NCBI RefSeq assembly: GCF_000815105.2
Contig: NZ_CP010310.2
Coordinates: 806,001 to 870,000, forward strand
Reading direction: 5' to 3'
Length of the DNA: 64,000 nucleotides
From: Pandoraea pulmonicola
Lineage (GTDB): Bacteria; Pseudomonadota; Gammaproteobacteria; Burkholderiales; Burkholderiaceae
The notes under the pieces: generated by a model
Database searches by the model: none
What the model saw: the letters and a program-made list of their open reading frames with translations, nothing else
Told to the model about the DNA's origin: nothing
Made by a program: the position numbers and the translations under genes
Shown here: positions 27,203 through 35,215 of the stretch, in pieces
How positions within the stretch are numbered: position 1 is the stretch's first letter
Layout of the letters: each line of letters starts with the position of its first letter

Positions 27203-28753
27203 ATGTCGAGCCGGATTTCCGCGGCGATGTGGAACCAGTTGTTTCTGATGTCGGCGCGCGCGGGCATGGGGTTGCAGAGCCAGATTCGCCAGATGCTTGT
27301 CTCGGCGATCCTGGACGAGCGTCTCATGCGCGGCGCGGCGGTGCCGTCGTCGCGCGAGCTCGCCGAGGGGCTGGGTGTGGCGCGCAACACGGTGGTGCTG
27401 GCCTACCAGCAACTGGTCGACGAGGGTTATCTGATCGCGCGCGAGCGGCGCGGGTATTTCGTGAACGGCGACATTCTGGCGCCTCGCGTGGGAGCGCAGC
27501 ACTCGCCTGCGCCGGAGGCGGCAACGACGGCGACTGGCACCATGCCGCCGCTCGATCCGCTCACGCCGGACTGGGAGGGGCGCTACGTCGTGCGGCCTTC
27601 CGCGCAGCGCAACATCGTCAAGCCGATCGATTGGCAGCAGTATCAGTACCCGTTCATCTACGGGCAGTTCGATCCGACCATGTTCCCGACGGCGGACTGG
27701 CGCGAGTGCTGCCACAAGGCGCTCACCGTCATGGAGATCCGCGACTGGGCGCCGGACATGATCGCGCGCGACGACGAGACGCTGATCCAGCAGATCCGCA
27801 CCCGCGTGCTGCCGCGCCGGGGCGTGTGGGCCGACGCCGACGAAATCGTGCTTACCAACGGTGCACAGCAGGCGCTCTATCTGCTCGCCGATCTGCTCGT
27901 CGGCGCGCGCACGACCGTCGGTATCGAGGACCCCGGTTATCCGGACGCCCGCAATATTTTCGCGATGCGCACGCCCAAGCTGATCGGGTTGCCGGTGGAC
28001 GAGCACGGTCTGCCGGTCGACGAGCGCCTGTCGCAGTGCGACTACGTGTACGTCACGCCGTCGCATCAATGTCCGACCACGACGACGATGCCGCTCACGC
28101 ATCGCGAGGCGTTGCTGCGTCGTGCCGAGACGGACGACTTCGTGCTGATCGAAGACGATTACGAGAGCGAGAACAGCTATTCGGACATTCCGATTCCCGC
28201 GCTCAAGAGCCTGGACCGCAGCGATCGCGTGATCTACATCGGCAGTTTGTCGAAGTCGTTTGCGCCGGGCTTGCGGTTGGGCTACATCGTGGCGCCGGCG
28301 GCGCTCGTGGCGGAACTGCGCGCGCTGCGCCGACTGATGATCCGGCATCCGTCGGCGTTCATTCAGCGCTCGTTCTCGATGTTCCTGGCGCTCGGGCATC
28401 ACGACGCGCTGCTGCGTCGTCTGGCGGACACCTACGCCAAGCGCGCGGAGGTGTTGAGTGCGGCGCTCGCCACCCATCTGCCCGAAGTGTCGTTCGTGCA
28501 CGTGAAGGGCGGCGCGTCATGCTGGGTGCGCGGACCGCAGGCGCTCAACGCCAACGTGCTGGCCTCGCGCGCGAAGTCGCGCGGCATCCTGATCGAGCCG
28601 GGCGACGTGTTCTTCATGGGCGACGCCCCGCCGCGCAACATGTTCCGGCTCGGCTTCTCCTCGATACGGCTCGAGCATATCGAGGCGGGCGTCGTTGCGC
28701 TGGCTGAGGTGCTTCGGGAGACGCTGGCCGACGCCGGGCGGTCGGCGACCTGA
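27203..28753 (+). CDS. tauR: MocR/GabR-type transcriptional regulator of taurine genes
   Basis: 516-residue fusion regulator: a GntR-type winged helix at residues about 20-80 (GAAVPSSRELAEGLGVARNT, VVLAYQQLVDEGYL) joined by a linker to an aminotransferase fold. The PLP-binding lysine is in IYIGSLSKSFAPGLRLGYI near residue 350, with the cofactor Asp region VLIEDDYESE before it. Such proteins sense amines or omega-amino acids through PLP; next to tauABC this is TauR, an activator of taurine genes. ATG 27203 follows AGAGGAC. Expected to act on the divergent tauA promoter and perhaps on xsc. Confidence 0.9.
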   Translation: MSSRISAAMWNQLFLMSARAGMGLQSQIRQMLVSAILDERLMRGAAVPSSRELAEGLGVARNTVVLAYQQLVDEGYLIARERRGYFVNGDILAPRVGAQHSPAPEAATTATGTMPPLDPLTPDWEGRYVVRPSAQRNIVKPIDWQQYQYPFIYGQFDPTMFPTADWRECCHKALTVMEIRDWAPDMIARDDETLIQQIRTRVLPRRGVWADADEIVLTNGAQQALYLLADLLVGARTTVGIEDPGYPDARNIFAMRTPKLIGLPVDEHGLPVDERLSQCDYVYVTPSHQCPTTTTMPLTHREALLRRAETDDFVLIEDDYESENSYSDIPIPALKSLDRSDRVIYIGSLSKSFAPGLRLGYIVAPAALVAELRALRRLMIRHPSAFIQRSFSMFLALGHHDALLRRLADTYAKRAEVLSAALATHLPEVSFVHVKGGASCWVRGPQALNANVLASRAKSRGILIEPGDVFFMGDAPPRNMFRLGFSSIRLEHIEAGVVALAEVLRETLADAGRSAT

Positions 28754-28782
28754 CTGTTACCGGTGCCCGGGAAGGTCGACTG

Positions 28783-29412
28783 TCAGGGCGTGCCGTTGCG
28801 CCCGAACAGACGGAAACCGTCGCGTGTGGAAAGGCGCTCGTAGTAGGTGGACACGCCCTCCATCCACGGGTGGTCGATCGGCGTGCTGAACCAGCGGTGC
28901 ACGGACAGACCGATGACGATGTCCGCCAACGTGAATGTGTCGCCGCACACGAATGCCTGGGTCGCTTGCAGCTGCGCGTCGAGGACGCGCATGAATTCCG
29001 TCCAGCCGTGGACCTCGGCGGCAAGCTTGTCGGCGTCGTCGTAGCCGGGGGTATGCCGCACCAGCGACTTGAACGGATAGCGCCACGCAGCGTTCAGATC
29101 GGACGCCTGCCAGTCGATCCACTGGTCGATTCGTGCGCGTTCGCGCGGCGCGACCGGATAGAGATCCGTGCGTTCGCGCGACGTGACGAGGTAGCGCAGA
29201 ATGCTGTTGGATTCCCACATGACGAAGCCGTCGTCGTCGATGACCGGCACCATTCTGTTGGGGTTCAGCGCGGCGAAAGCGGGGTCGTCGAGCTTGCGCG
29301 ACGCATCGCCATCCCCCCACGGCTCGTTGCGAAACGGGATGCCGAGTTCGTGACTGAGCCACAACACCTTGCGAACGTTGATGGAGCCGGGTCGACCGAG
29401 AATGCGGAGCAT
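28783..29412 (-). CDS. Glutathione S-transferase family protein
   Basis: 209-residue protein with a thioredoxin-like N-terminal domain (MLRILGRPGSINVRKVLWLSHELGI; NPNRMVPVIDDDGFVMWESNSILRYL, with the ES of the glutathione gamma-glutamyl site) and an all-helical C-terminal domain from residue 90. The active-site residue of the first helix is probably Ser11 or Asn13. Substrate unknown. It converges on tauR, and the porin is upstream on the same strand after a 220-base gap that holds no clear signal. A decayed copy of the first 60 codons or so exists at 39932-40031. Confidence 0.88.
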   Translation of the reverse strand: MLRILGRPGSINVRKVLWLSHELGIPFRNEPWGDGDASRKLDDPAFAALNPNRMVPVIDDDGFVMWESNSILRYLVTSRERTDLYPVAPRERARIDQWIDWQASDLNAAWRYPFKSLVRHTPGYDDADKLAAEVHGWTEFMRVLDAQLQATQAFVCGDTFTLADIVIGLSVHRWFSTPIDHPWMEGVSTYYERLSTRDGFRLFGRNGTP

Positions 29413-29632
29413 GGGAACCTCGAAGGGTAGGGGGTGGGCTCGATTCTAGGGACATGGAGGGCCCGAAAACAGATACAGATCCGGGGTGCCGGACCGGAAC
29501 AGAGGACGGGCGGCGCAGAGCATGGCGGCACTTCCCGACTTGGCCGCACGTGCTGCGTTCGATCGGCCGCCGGGGGGGCGAGCGCGGCGGCGGCCCGATG
29601 CCGTTGCGCCGCGCGTGACCGTCGAGCCCGAG

Positions 29633-30685
29633 TCAGAACGTGTGGCGCAGCCCGAGCGAGACGCCCACCTTGCTGCCATAGGTTCCTTGCGAGGCAATCA
29701 GCGTGTAGCGCCCGCTGATGTTGTTGCGGTCAATCTCGAGATAGACGTCCGTACGTTTGCTCAACTGGTAGTCGGCCATGCCGTAGACCGCCGTGCGTTT
29801 GCCGCCGGGTTGCGCCTGCCAGTCCACGAAGCCGCCCACGCCGAGCGTCAGCGCCGGCAGCGGGTTGTAGCTCAGGCCGAGCAGCATGACGTTGTTGCGC
29901 GTCTCGACTTCGGTCAGCTGACTGTGCAGATAGCCTGCCGTGGCCTTCCACGCGCCGAAGGCGGCGCCGGTGGAGAAGCCGAACGTGTTGCGCGATTGCG
30001 TGCCGTCGGCAGACGTCAGGCGCTGGTACAGTAACGTGCCGTTCACGCCGCCGGCGGTGTAGCCCGCCGTGATCCCGACACCGGAGTTCGCGTGCGCATT
30101 GCCTGCCGTGTTGCCGAACGTATAGGCGGTGCCGAGCGAGAAGCCACCCGCGTCGAGCGTGTATTTCACGGTGTTGTCGAGCCGGCTCCCCACGTAGTTG
30201 CTTGCGACGATCAACGTGTCCAGGTTCGGGTTGTTGAAGATCTGAGCCGCGCCCATCGCCGTGTAGCCCACGCTGTATTGGCGCCCGAACGACAGCGCGC
30301 CGTAGCTGCCGCGCACGCCGACGAAGGCCTGCCGGCCGAAGAGCCGTCCCGCGCCATTCGACGAATCCTGCCCGAAGCCCGGGCCCTTGGTCGATTGCAG
30401 CGACGTACCGTCGTCGAGATTGAAGCCGCTCTCCAGCACGAAGAACGTTTCGAGATCGGGCGCGAGCTGCTCGGTGCCCTTGATGCCCCAACGCGACCCG
30501 GTAAACGAGCCTTGCGATGCGCTGAACAGGCGCGCATCGCTCGCGTTGGCGTTGGTTTCATAGCGAATCGCCGTGTCGATCAGGCCGTAGAGCGTGACTT
30601 CGGCGCGGGCGCTCGCCGGGGCGAGCATCAAGGGCGTGAGGCAGGCCGCCGCGTACGCGAGGCGGCGTCGGGTTGCAAAAGGCAT
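29633..30685 (-). CDS. Outer membrane porin (betaproteobacterial OmpC-like)
   Basis: 350-residue general porin of the Gram-negative porin 4 type. A signal peptide ends at ASARA-EVTLYG (residue 28), and the mature protein starts EVTLYGLIDTAIRY, the usual betaproteobacterial sequence. Further landmarks: GSRWGIKGTEQLAPDLETFFVLESGF, LFGRQAFVGVRGSYGALSFGRQY (L3 start) and the C-terminal phenylalanine of the beta-signal (GLRHTF). ATG 30685 has GGAGAC about 9 bases upstream. Immediately in front of that binding site is a 48-base array of an 8-nt repeat, which may influence expression. Confidence 0.93.
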   Translation of the reverse strand: MPFATRRRLAYAAACLTPLMLAPASARAEVTLYGLIDTAIRYETNANASDARLFSASQGSFTGSRWGIKGTEQLAPDLETFFVLESGFNLDDGTSLQSTKGPGFGQDSSNGAGRLFGRQAFVGVRGSYGALSFGRQYSVGYTAMGAAQIFNNPNLDTLIVASNYVGSRLDNTVKYTLDAGGFSLGTAYTFGNTAGNAHANSGVGITAGYTAGGVNGTLLYQRLTSADGTQSRNTFGFSTGAAFGAWKATAGYLHSQLTEVETRNNVMLLGLSYNPLPALTLGVGGFVDWQAQPGGKRTAVYGMADYQLSKRTDVYLEIDRNNISGRYTLIASQGTYGSKVGVSLGLRHTF

Positions 30686-30698
30686 GAAACGTGTCTCC

Positions 30699-30746
30699 GT
30701 TGTGGTGTTGTGATGTTGTGGTGTTGTTGCGTTGTGATGTTGTCGG
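30699..30746. repeat. 8-nt tandem repeat in the porin leader
   Basis: Six contiguous 8-mers starting GTTGT (GTTGTGGT, GTTGTGAT, GTTGTGGT, GTTGTTGC, GTTGTGAT, GTTGTCGG). The array begins 14 bases upstream of the porin start codon and touches its Shine-Dalgarno sequence. As read on the transcript (minus strand) it is a CAA/CAAC-rich, G-poor and unstructured leader. Confidence 0.85.
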
Positions 30747-30801
30747 GGTTTGTCGCGGTTTCGAAGGGAGGGCGCTCCGCCGAAGACGGCGACGCCCGAC
30801 G

Positions 30802-31227
30802 TCAGGGCGGACCCGGCAGGCTGCTCGCATCGCCGGTGTGGGCTGCCACGGCAAAGACGGCGCTTGCCGTGGCGAGCGGACGACCCTGCATGTCGCGAAC
30901 TTCCGCCTCGCAGAAGGCGAGCGAGCGGCCGCTGCGGCGCACGTGGGCGTGCGCGGTGATTCGTCCGCTGGCCGGGCGCAGGTAGTTGATCGTCAGGTTG
31001 ACGGTGCCGAGGTTCTCCACCGCACCGCTCGCCCGCGTGGCCATGCCCATCGCCGTGTCGAGCAGTGTGGCGACGAGGCCCCCGTGGGCATTGCCGTGGC
31101 GGTTGGTGTGGCGCGGGAGCACTTCGCATGCGAGCACGACCGAGTTGTGATCGTGCGCCACGAGCGTGATGCCCTGATCGCGACAGAACTGAGATTCGAC
31201 CCGCAAGGCCGGCGCGGAATGTGTCAC
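30802..31227 (-). CDS. PaaI-type hotdog-fold acyl-CoA thioesterase
   Basis: 141-residue hotdog thioesterase. Core motif: RHTNRHGNAHGGLVATLLDT, i.e. the HGG-containing helix with a preceding Asn and catalytic Asp replaced by the PaaI-style G-[LV] run, then INYLRPASGRITAHAHV. The GTG at 31227 overlaps the upstream lyase stop by four bases (GTGA), showing tight translational coupling; a longer frame to 31308 would overlap the lyase extensively. With the lyase it forms an operon that probably hydrolyses a CoA ester. Confidence 0.82.
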   Translation of the reverse strand: MTHSAPALRVESQFCRDQGITLVAHDHNSVVLACEVLPRHTNRHGNAHGGLVATLLDTAMGMATRASGAVENLGTVNLTINYLRPASGRITAHAHVRRSGRSLAFCEAEVRDMQGRPLATASAVFAVAAHTGDASSLPGPP

Positions 31228-32159
31228 TTCCCGTGTGCCGCGAGCATGGGGTTCAGGCCGGTGCGCGCCACGCGGCTCGCCAACGGCCGCCCGAGCGCGC
31301 TCTCGCACGCCTGCGAGGCCGCCATCATCGCTCCGAGGTCGATGCCGGTATCCAGCCCCATGGTTTCGAGGACGTTCACGAAATCTTCCGTGCAGACGTT
31401 CCCGGTCACACCGCCGCCGTACTGGACTTTCGCGGGATGGCCGCCTACGCCGCCGAACGCCACGTCGAAGTGATGCACGCCAGCGTCGAGCGCGCTGAGG
31501 TAATTGACGATGCCGGTGCCGCGCGTGTCGTGGAAGTGGGCGATCGCGTGCACGTCAGGAAACGCCGAACGCATCTGCGCGAACAGGGCTCGCGTGGAGG
31601 CCTGGGTGGCGACGCCGATCGTGTCGCCAAGCGTGACGTGCCGAACGCCGAGCGACGCGAACCGCTCCACATCGCGCAGGACGACCGCCGGATCGATGGC
31701 GCCTTCGAACGGACACCCGAAGGCCACCGAGATCGTGCCGATGAGCCGGAAGCGGCCCTGTGCGGCGTCGACCATCGCCTCGATGCGCAACCACTGATTC
31801 GCGCGCGACTGCTTGAGGTTGCGCGCCGAATGCGACTCGCTCGCGGAGACGAGCAGACTGATTTCATTCGCGCCGATGCCCGCGTCGAGATCGACCAGGG
31901 CGCGCTCGACGGCGCGCGTATTGGCGCAGGTCGCCTTGTAGTACACCCCTTCGACGCGAGGCAATCCGGCGAGCAGTTCGCTGGCGTCGGCGAACTGTGG
32001 CACCACGGCCGGGTTGGAGTAGGAGGTCGCCTCCACGCGGCGAAAGCCCGCGCGCGCGAACCGGTCGATCAGGTCGCGCTTGACGTCGGTGGCAAGGAAA
32101 GCGGTTTCGTGCTGCAAGCCATCACGGGCAAAGCACTCGCACAGGGTGATGTCGGACAT
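31224..32159 (-). CDS. HMG-CoA lyase-like (HMGL/DRE-TIM family) enzyme
   Basis: 311-residue TIM-barrel lyase/aldolase. The metal and substrate motif RDGLQ appears as CFARDGLQHE near residue 12, and the metal-binding HFHDTRGTG near residue 210. The signature that in HMG-CoA lyase contains the catalytic cysteine (GGCPYA-GASGN) reads GGHPAKVQYGGGVTGNVCTED here, so the cysteine is replaced by histidine and the loop is rearranged. It is therefore probably a relative acting on a different acyl-CoA rather than true HMG-CoA lyase. Followed by a coupled thioesterase, divergent from the enoyl-CoA hydratase/CoA-transferase operon. Confidence 0.8.
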   Translation of the reverse strand: MSDITLCECFARDGLQHETAFLATDVKRDLIDRFARAGFRRVEATSYSNPAVVPQFADASELLAGLPRVEGVYYKATCANTRAVERALVDLDAGIGANEISLLVSASESHSARNLKQSRANQWLRIEAMVDAAQGRFRLIGTISVAFGCPFEGAIDPAVVLRDVERFASLGVRHVTLGDTIGVATQASTRALFAQMRSAFPDVHAIAHFHDTRGTGIVNYLSALDAGVHHFDVAFGGVGGHPAKVQYGGGVTGNVCTEDFVNVLETMGLDTGIDLGAMMAASQACESALGRPLASRVARTGLNPMLAAHGK

Positions 32160-32378
32160 GATGGGACGGCGCAGCGCGCCAAGGAGAGTTCGATTGGCCG
32201 CATGAAATCACTTAATGTGATGCAATGTCAAATAAATTATTAATTGTGTAGCCGATGCTATCTGCATGAACTGTATAAATTCGATGTTTTTTATGGATGG
32301 GTTATTTGTCAGATAATTATTTTGTTTGACTAAGTCACGTTTATTGAATTAGGCTAGCCGACATACCCGTCTTACCTC
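32160..32378. promoter_or_regulatory. AT-rich divergent promoter region
   Basis: About 220 bases, unusually AT-rich for this DNA (around 32200-32345), between the lyase and the enoyl-CoA hydratase operon. It contains GTCAGATAATTATTTTG leading into TTGTTTGACT at 32322-32331. That 10-mer recurs at 38902-38911 in front of the nitronate monooxygenase gene, so it may be a site for the local MarR protein. Confidence 0.45.
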
Positions 32379-33173
32379 ATGCCGAAGAATCCGATGTCCC
32401 GAACCATGACGCTTCCCGATTCCCTGTTGATCTCCGATCGCGGCGCAGTGCGCGTGATCACCATGAACCGCCCCGATAAGCGTAACGCGCTGAACAACGA
32501 ACTGACGCGCGGCTTGCTCGACGCGCTGCGCGATGCCGATGAGGATCCGGGCGTTCACGCCATCGTGTTGGCCGGCGCCGGGCAGAGTTTCTGTGCGGGT
32601 GCCGATGTCAAGGAATTCGGCGGCTTCGTTGCGGGGAGTGGCGATGCCGATGCCGATGCCGCGCAGGCCGCGCTCAGGCGCGCGCACCTGACGACGTCGC
32701 TGCATCGCGCGTTCGCCGCGATCGGCACGCCGGTCGTCGGCGCGGCGCAGGGGCACGCGATGGGCGGTGGCGCCGGGTTGGCGCTGGCGTGCGACCTGCT
32801 GGTCGTGGGCGAGAGTCTCAGGCTCGGCTATCCGGAGCTCAAGCACGGCATCGTGGCGGCCATCGTGATGGCCAACCTGGTGCGCCAGGTCGGACGCAAG
32901 ACGGCATTCGAGCTCGTCTCCACGGGCGACACCATGGATGCATCCCGCGCGCTCGCGCTGGGCATCGCCAATCGAGCGAGTCCCGACGACACGCTCGTCG
33001 ACGAGGCGGTGGCGCTTGCGCAGCGACTGGCCGACTACGATCCGGTGGCGATGGCGGCCACCAAGCGGCTGTTCCATCGCGTGGCCGATCTGCCGCTCGC
33101 GCAGGCCTTCGACGTCTCGCTCGACACCAACCTGATGATGCGCAGCTTCCCCAAGCGTGAGGCGAAGGCATGA
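32379..33173 (+). CDS. Enoyl-CoA hydratase/isomerase family protein (first paralogue)
   Basis: 264-residue crotonase-fold protein. The oxyanion-hole segments are present: GQSFCAGADVKEFGG near residue 70 and AQGHAMGGGAGLALACDLLV near 120. Of the two glutamates used by enoyl-CoA hydratase, the first is replaced by Gly (GGGAGLA instead of GGGCELA), the second is kept (GYPELKHG). It may be an isomerase, hydrolase or a modified hydratase. ATG 32379 or the in-frame ATG at 32394 could be used. Its stop overlaps the CoA-transferase start by four bases (ATGA). First gene of a five-gene operon. Confidence 0.87.
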   Translation: MPKNPMSRTMTLPDSLLISDRGAVRVITMNRPDKRNALNNELTRGLLDALRDADEDPGVHAIVLAGAGQSFCAGADVKEFGGFVAGSGDADADAAQAALRRAHLTTSLHRAFAAIGTPVVGAAQGHAMGGGAGLALACDLLVVGESLRLGYPELKHGIVAAIVMANLVRQVGRKTAFELVSTGDTMDASRALALGIANRASPDDTLVDEAVALAQRLADYDPVAMAATKRLFHRVADLPLAQAFDVSLDTNLMMRSFPKREAKA

Positions 33174-34363
33174 ACGGGGCGATGAAGCCGCTGGCCGGCG
33201 TCACGATCCTGGAGCTGGCGCGCGTGCTTGCCTGCCCGTTCGCCGACATGATCCTCGCTGAACTGGGCGCGACCGTCATCAAGATCGAGCAGCCGGGCAG
33301 TGGAGACGAGACGCGCTCGTTCGAGCCGAAGGTGGGCGACGAGTCCGCATACTACTTCGCCTGCAATCGCAGCAAGCAGTCCGTGACGGCCAACATGAAG
33401 ACGGAAGCCGGTCGCGCGATCATCCACGACCTTGCCATGCGCGCCGATGTCGTGCTGGAGAATTTCCCCGTCGGCACGCTCGCGCGCCATGGGCTCGATC
33501 AGGCCACCCTGCGCGCCGCCCATCCGGCGCTCGTCTATGTCTCGTGCACGGGCTTCGGCCAAACGGGGCCGTACGCGAAACGCAAGGGCTACGACACGGT
33601 TTTCCAGGCGATGGGCGGGCTCATGAGTCTGACGGGCGAGCGCGGCAGCGGGCCGGTCAAGCCGGGGCTGCCCATTGCCGATCTGTCCTCGGGCCTGTGG
33701 ATCGCGATCGCGATTCTGAGTGCCTTGCAGGGGCGAACGCGCACCGGCACGGGTTGCCACGTCGACTTCTCGATGCTCGATGGTCAGGTCAGTCTGCTCA
33801 CGCTCGCGGCCGGGCGCTACTTTGCGCTGGGAGAAGTGCCGCCCCGTCTGGGCACCGAACACCCGGGTCGCGTGCCGTCGGCGACCTTCGTCTGTCGCGA
33901 CGGCGCCTACGTCCACATCACTTGCAGCGATCAGCACTGGCGCCCGCTGTGCGAACTGCTCGGTCTCGACGCGTTGGCCGCCGATGCGTCCCTCGCGACC
34001 AACGCCGGGCGCGTCGAGCATCGCGAACGCGTCATGGCGGCGCTCACCGACGCGATCGCCGGCCGGACCCGCCGCGAGTTGTGCGATGCGTGCGACGCCG
34101 TCGGCGTGCCCGCCGGTCCCATCCAGCACGTTGACGAAGTGCTGGCCGATCCGCACGTCCTGGCGCGCGGCATGGTGAGCGAGTTTTCGCACCCGTCGGT
34201 GGGCAGGTTCGGCGCGCTGCCGGTGCCGTTCAAGTTCGACGGGTTTGCCGATCCGGAAGTCGGCCGGCCGCCGCTGCTGGGGGAGCACACCGACGCGGTG
34301 CTGGCATCGCTCGGCTACGCGCCGGAGCGCATCGCCGACCTGCGGCGCGAGGGCGCCATCTGA
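33170..34363 (+). CDS. CaiB/BaiF-family CoA-transferase
   Basis: 397-residue class III CoA-transferase (formyl-CoA transferase, CaiB). N-terminus LAGVTILELARVLACPFADMILAELGATVIKIE is typical; catalytic Asp in KPGLPIADLSSGLWIAIAIL near residue 170; C-terminal swapped domain with PAGPIQHVDEVLADPHV. It moves CoA between carboxylic acids through a mixed anhydride. The organisation with two hydratase-like proteins and an acyl-CoA synthetase suggests it activates the substrate or passes CoA to it; the acid is not identifiable. Translationally coupled to the upstream gene. Confidence 0.92.
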   Translation: MNGAMKPLAGVTILELARVLACPFADMILAELGATVIKIEQPGSGDETRSFEPKVGDESAYYFACNRSKQSVTANMKTEAGRAIIHDLAMRADVVLENFPVGTLARHGLDQATLRAAHPALVYVSCTGFGQTGPYAKRKGYDTVFQAMGGLMSLTGERGSGPVKPGLPIADLSSGLWIAIAILSALQGRTRTGTGCHVDFSMLDGQVSLLTLAAGRYFALGEVPPRLGTEHPGRVPSATFVCRDGAYVHITCSDQHWRPLCELLGLDALAADASLATNAGRVEHRERVMAALTDAIAGRTRRELCDACDAVGVPAGPIQHVDEVLADPHVLARGMVSEFSHPSVGRFGALPVPFKFDGFADPEVGRPPLLGEHTDAVLASLGYAPERIADLRREGAI

Positions 34364-34414
34364 ATTCGATTTGACCTTTGAGACGCGCGATGCGCGAACA
34401 GGGAACCAACCAAT

Positions 34415-35215
34415 ATGAAAGACTGGGAGACATTGGCGCTCGTGCGGCATGACGGGTTCGCCGAAATCGTGCTCGACCGGCCGCGGCAGCGCAACGCGCT
34501 CAACGCCGCGATGTGCGACGAGTTGCGTGCGTTGGTGCAGGCATTGCGCGACGACGCGTCGGTGCGCTGCGTGATCGTGCGCGCCAACGGGCCGGTGTTT
34601 TGCGCCGGCGCCGATCTGAAGGAGCGCCAGGGCATGAGCCTCGACGACGTGCGTGCGCGCCGCATCAAGGCATTCGCCGCTTACGACGCCATCGAACAGA
34701 TCGGCAAGCCATGCATTGCGCTCGTCGAAGGCCCCGCGATCGGTTCCGGCGGGGAGATTGCCATGGCGTGCGATTTCATCGTGGCCACCGAGGCGGCAGC
34801 CTTCCGCACTCCCGAAGCGCTCTGGGGGACGGTCGGCGCCACGCAACGCATGCCGCGCGCCGTGGGCAAGCGGCTTGCCAAGGACATGGCCTTTACCGGG
34901 CGCACGTTATCGGCGCAGGAGGCGCTCGTCGCCGGTCTGGTGTCGCGCATCGTGCCGGCGAGTGAAGCCCTCGACACCGTGCGTGCCATGGCCCGGGACA
35001 TCGCTGCCGCACCGCCACTCGCCATGCATCTCACGAAGCACTGCATCGACAAGGGCGTGGAGACGGATGCCGCCGGGGCGCTTGCCATCGAAATGCTGGC
35101 CATCGAGACGTTGCTGCAAAGCCCCGACTGGGGCAGCCGGATCGCCGGGTTCGGGAGCGATACTGCGAACGGTCAGACGAGCGCGGGCTTGCCGCAAGGA
35201 GGTCGCCATGGCTGA
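34415..35215 (+). CDS. Enoyl-CoA hydratase/isomerase family protein (second paralogue)
   Basis: 266-residue crotonase with both catalytic glutamates in place (GSGGEIAMACDFIV and FRTPEALWG) and the oxyanion segment GPVFCAGADLKERQG. It is therefore the better candidate for the actual hydratase of the operon. The C-terminal extension after residue 245 is hydrophilic and carries the overlapping start of the next gene: AAGGAGGT for the synthetase lies inside this gene. Gap to the CoA-transferase is 51 bases. Confidence 0.9.
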   Translation: MKDWETLALVRHDGFAEIVLDRPRQRNALNAAMCDELRALVQALRDDASVRCVIVRANGPVFCAGADLKERQGMSLDDVRARRIKAFAAYDAIEQIGKPCIALVEGPAIGSGGEIAMACDFIVATEAAAFRTPEALWGTVGATQRMPRAVGKRLAKDMAFTGRTLSAQEALVAGLVSRIVPASEALDTVRAMARDIAAAPPLAMHLTKHCIDKGVETDAAGALAIEMLAIETLLQSPDWGSRIAGFGSDTANGQTSAGLPQGGRHG

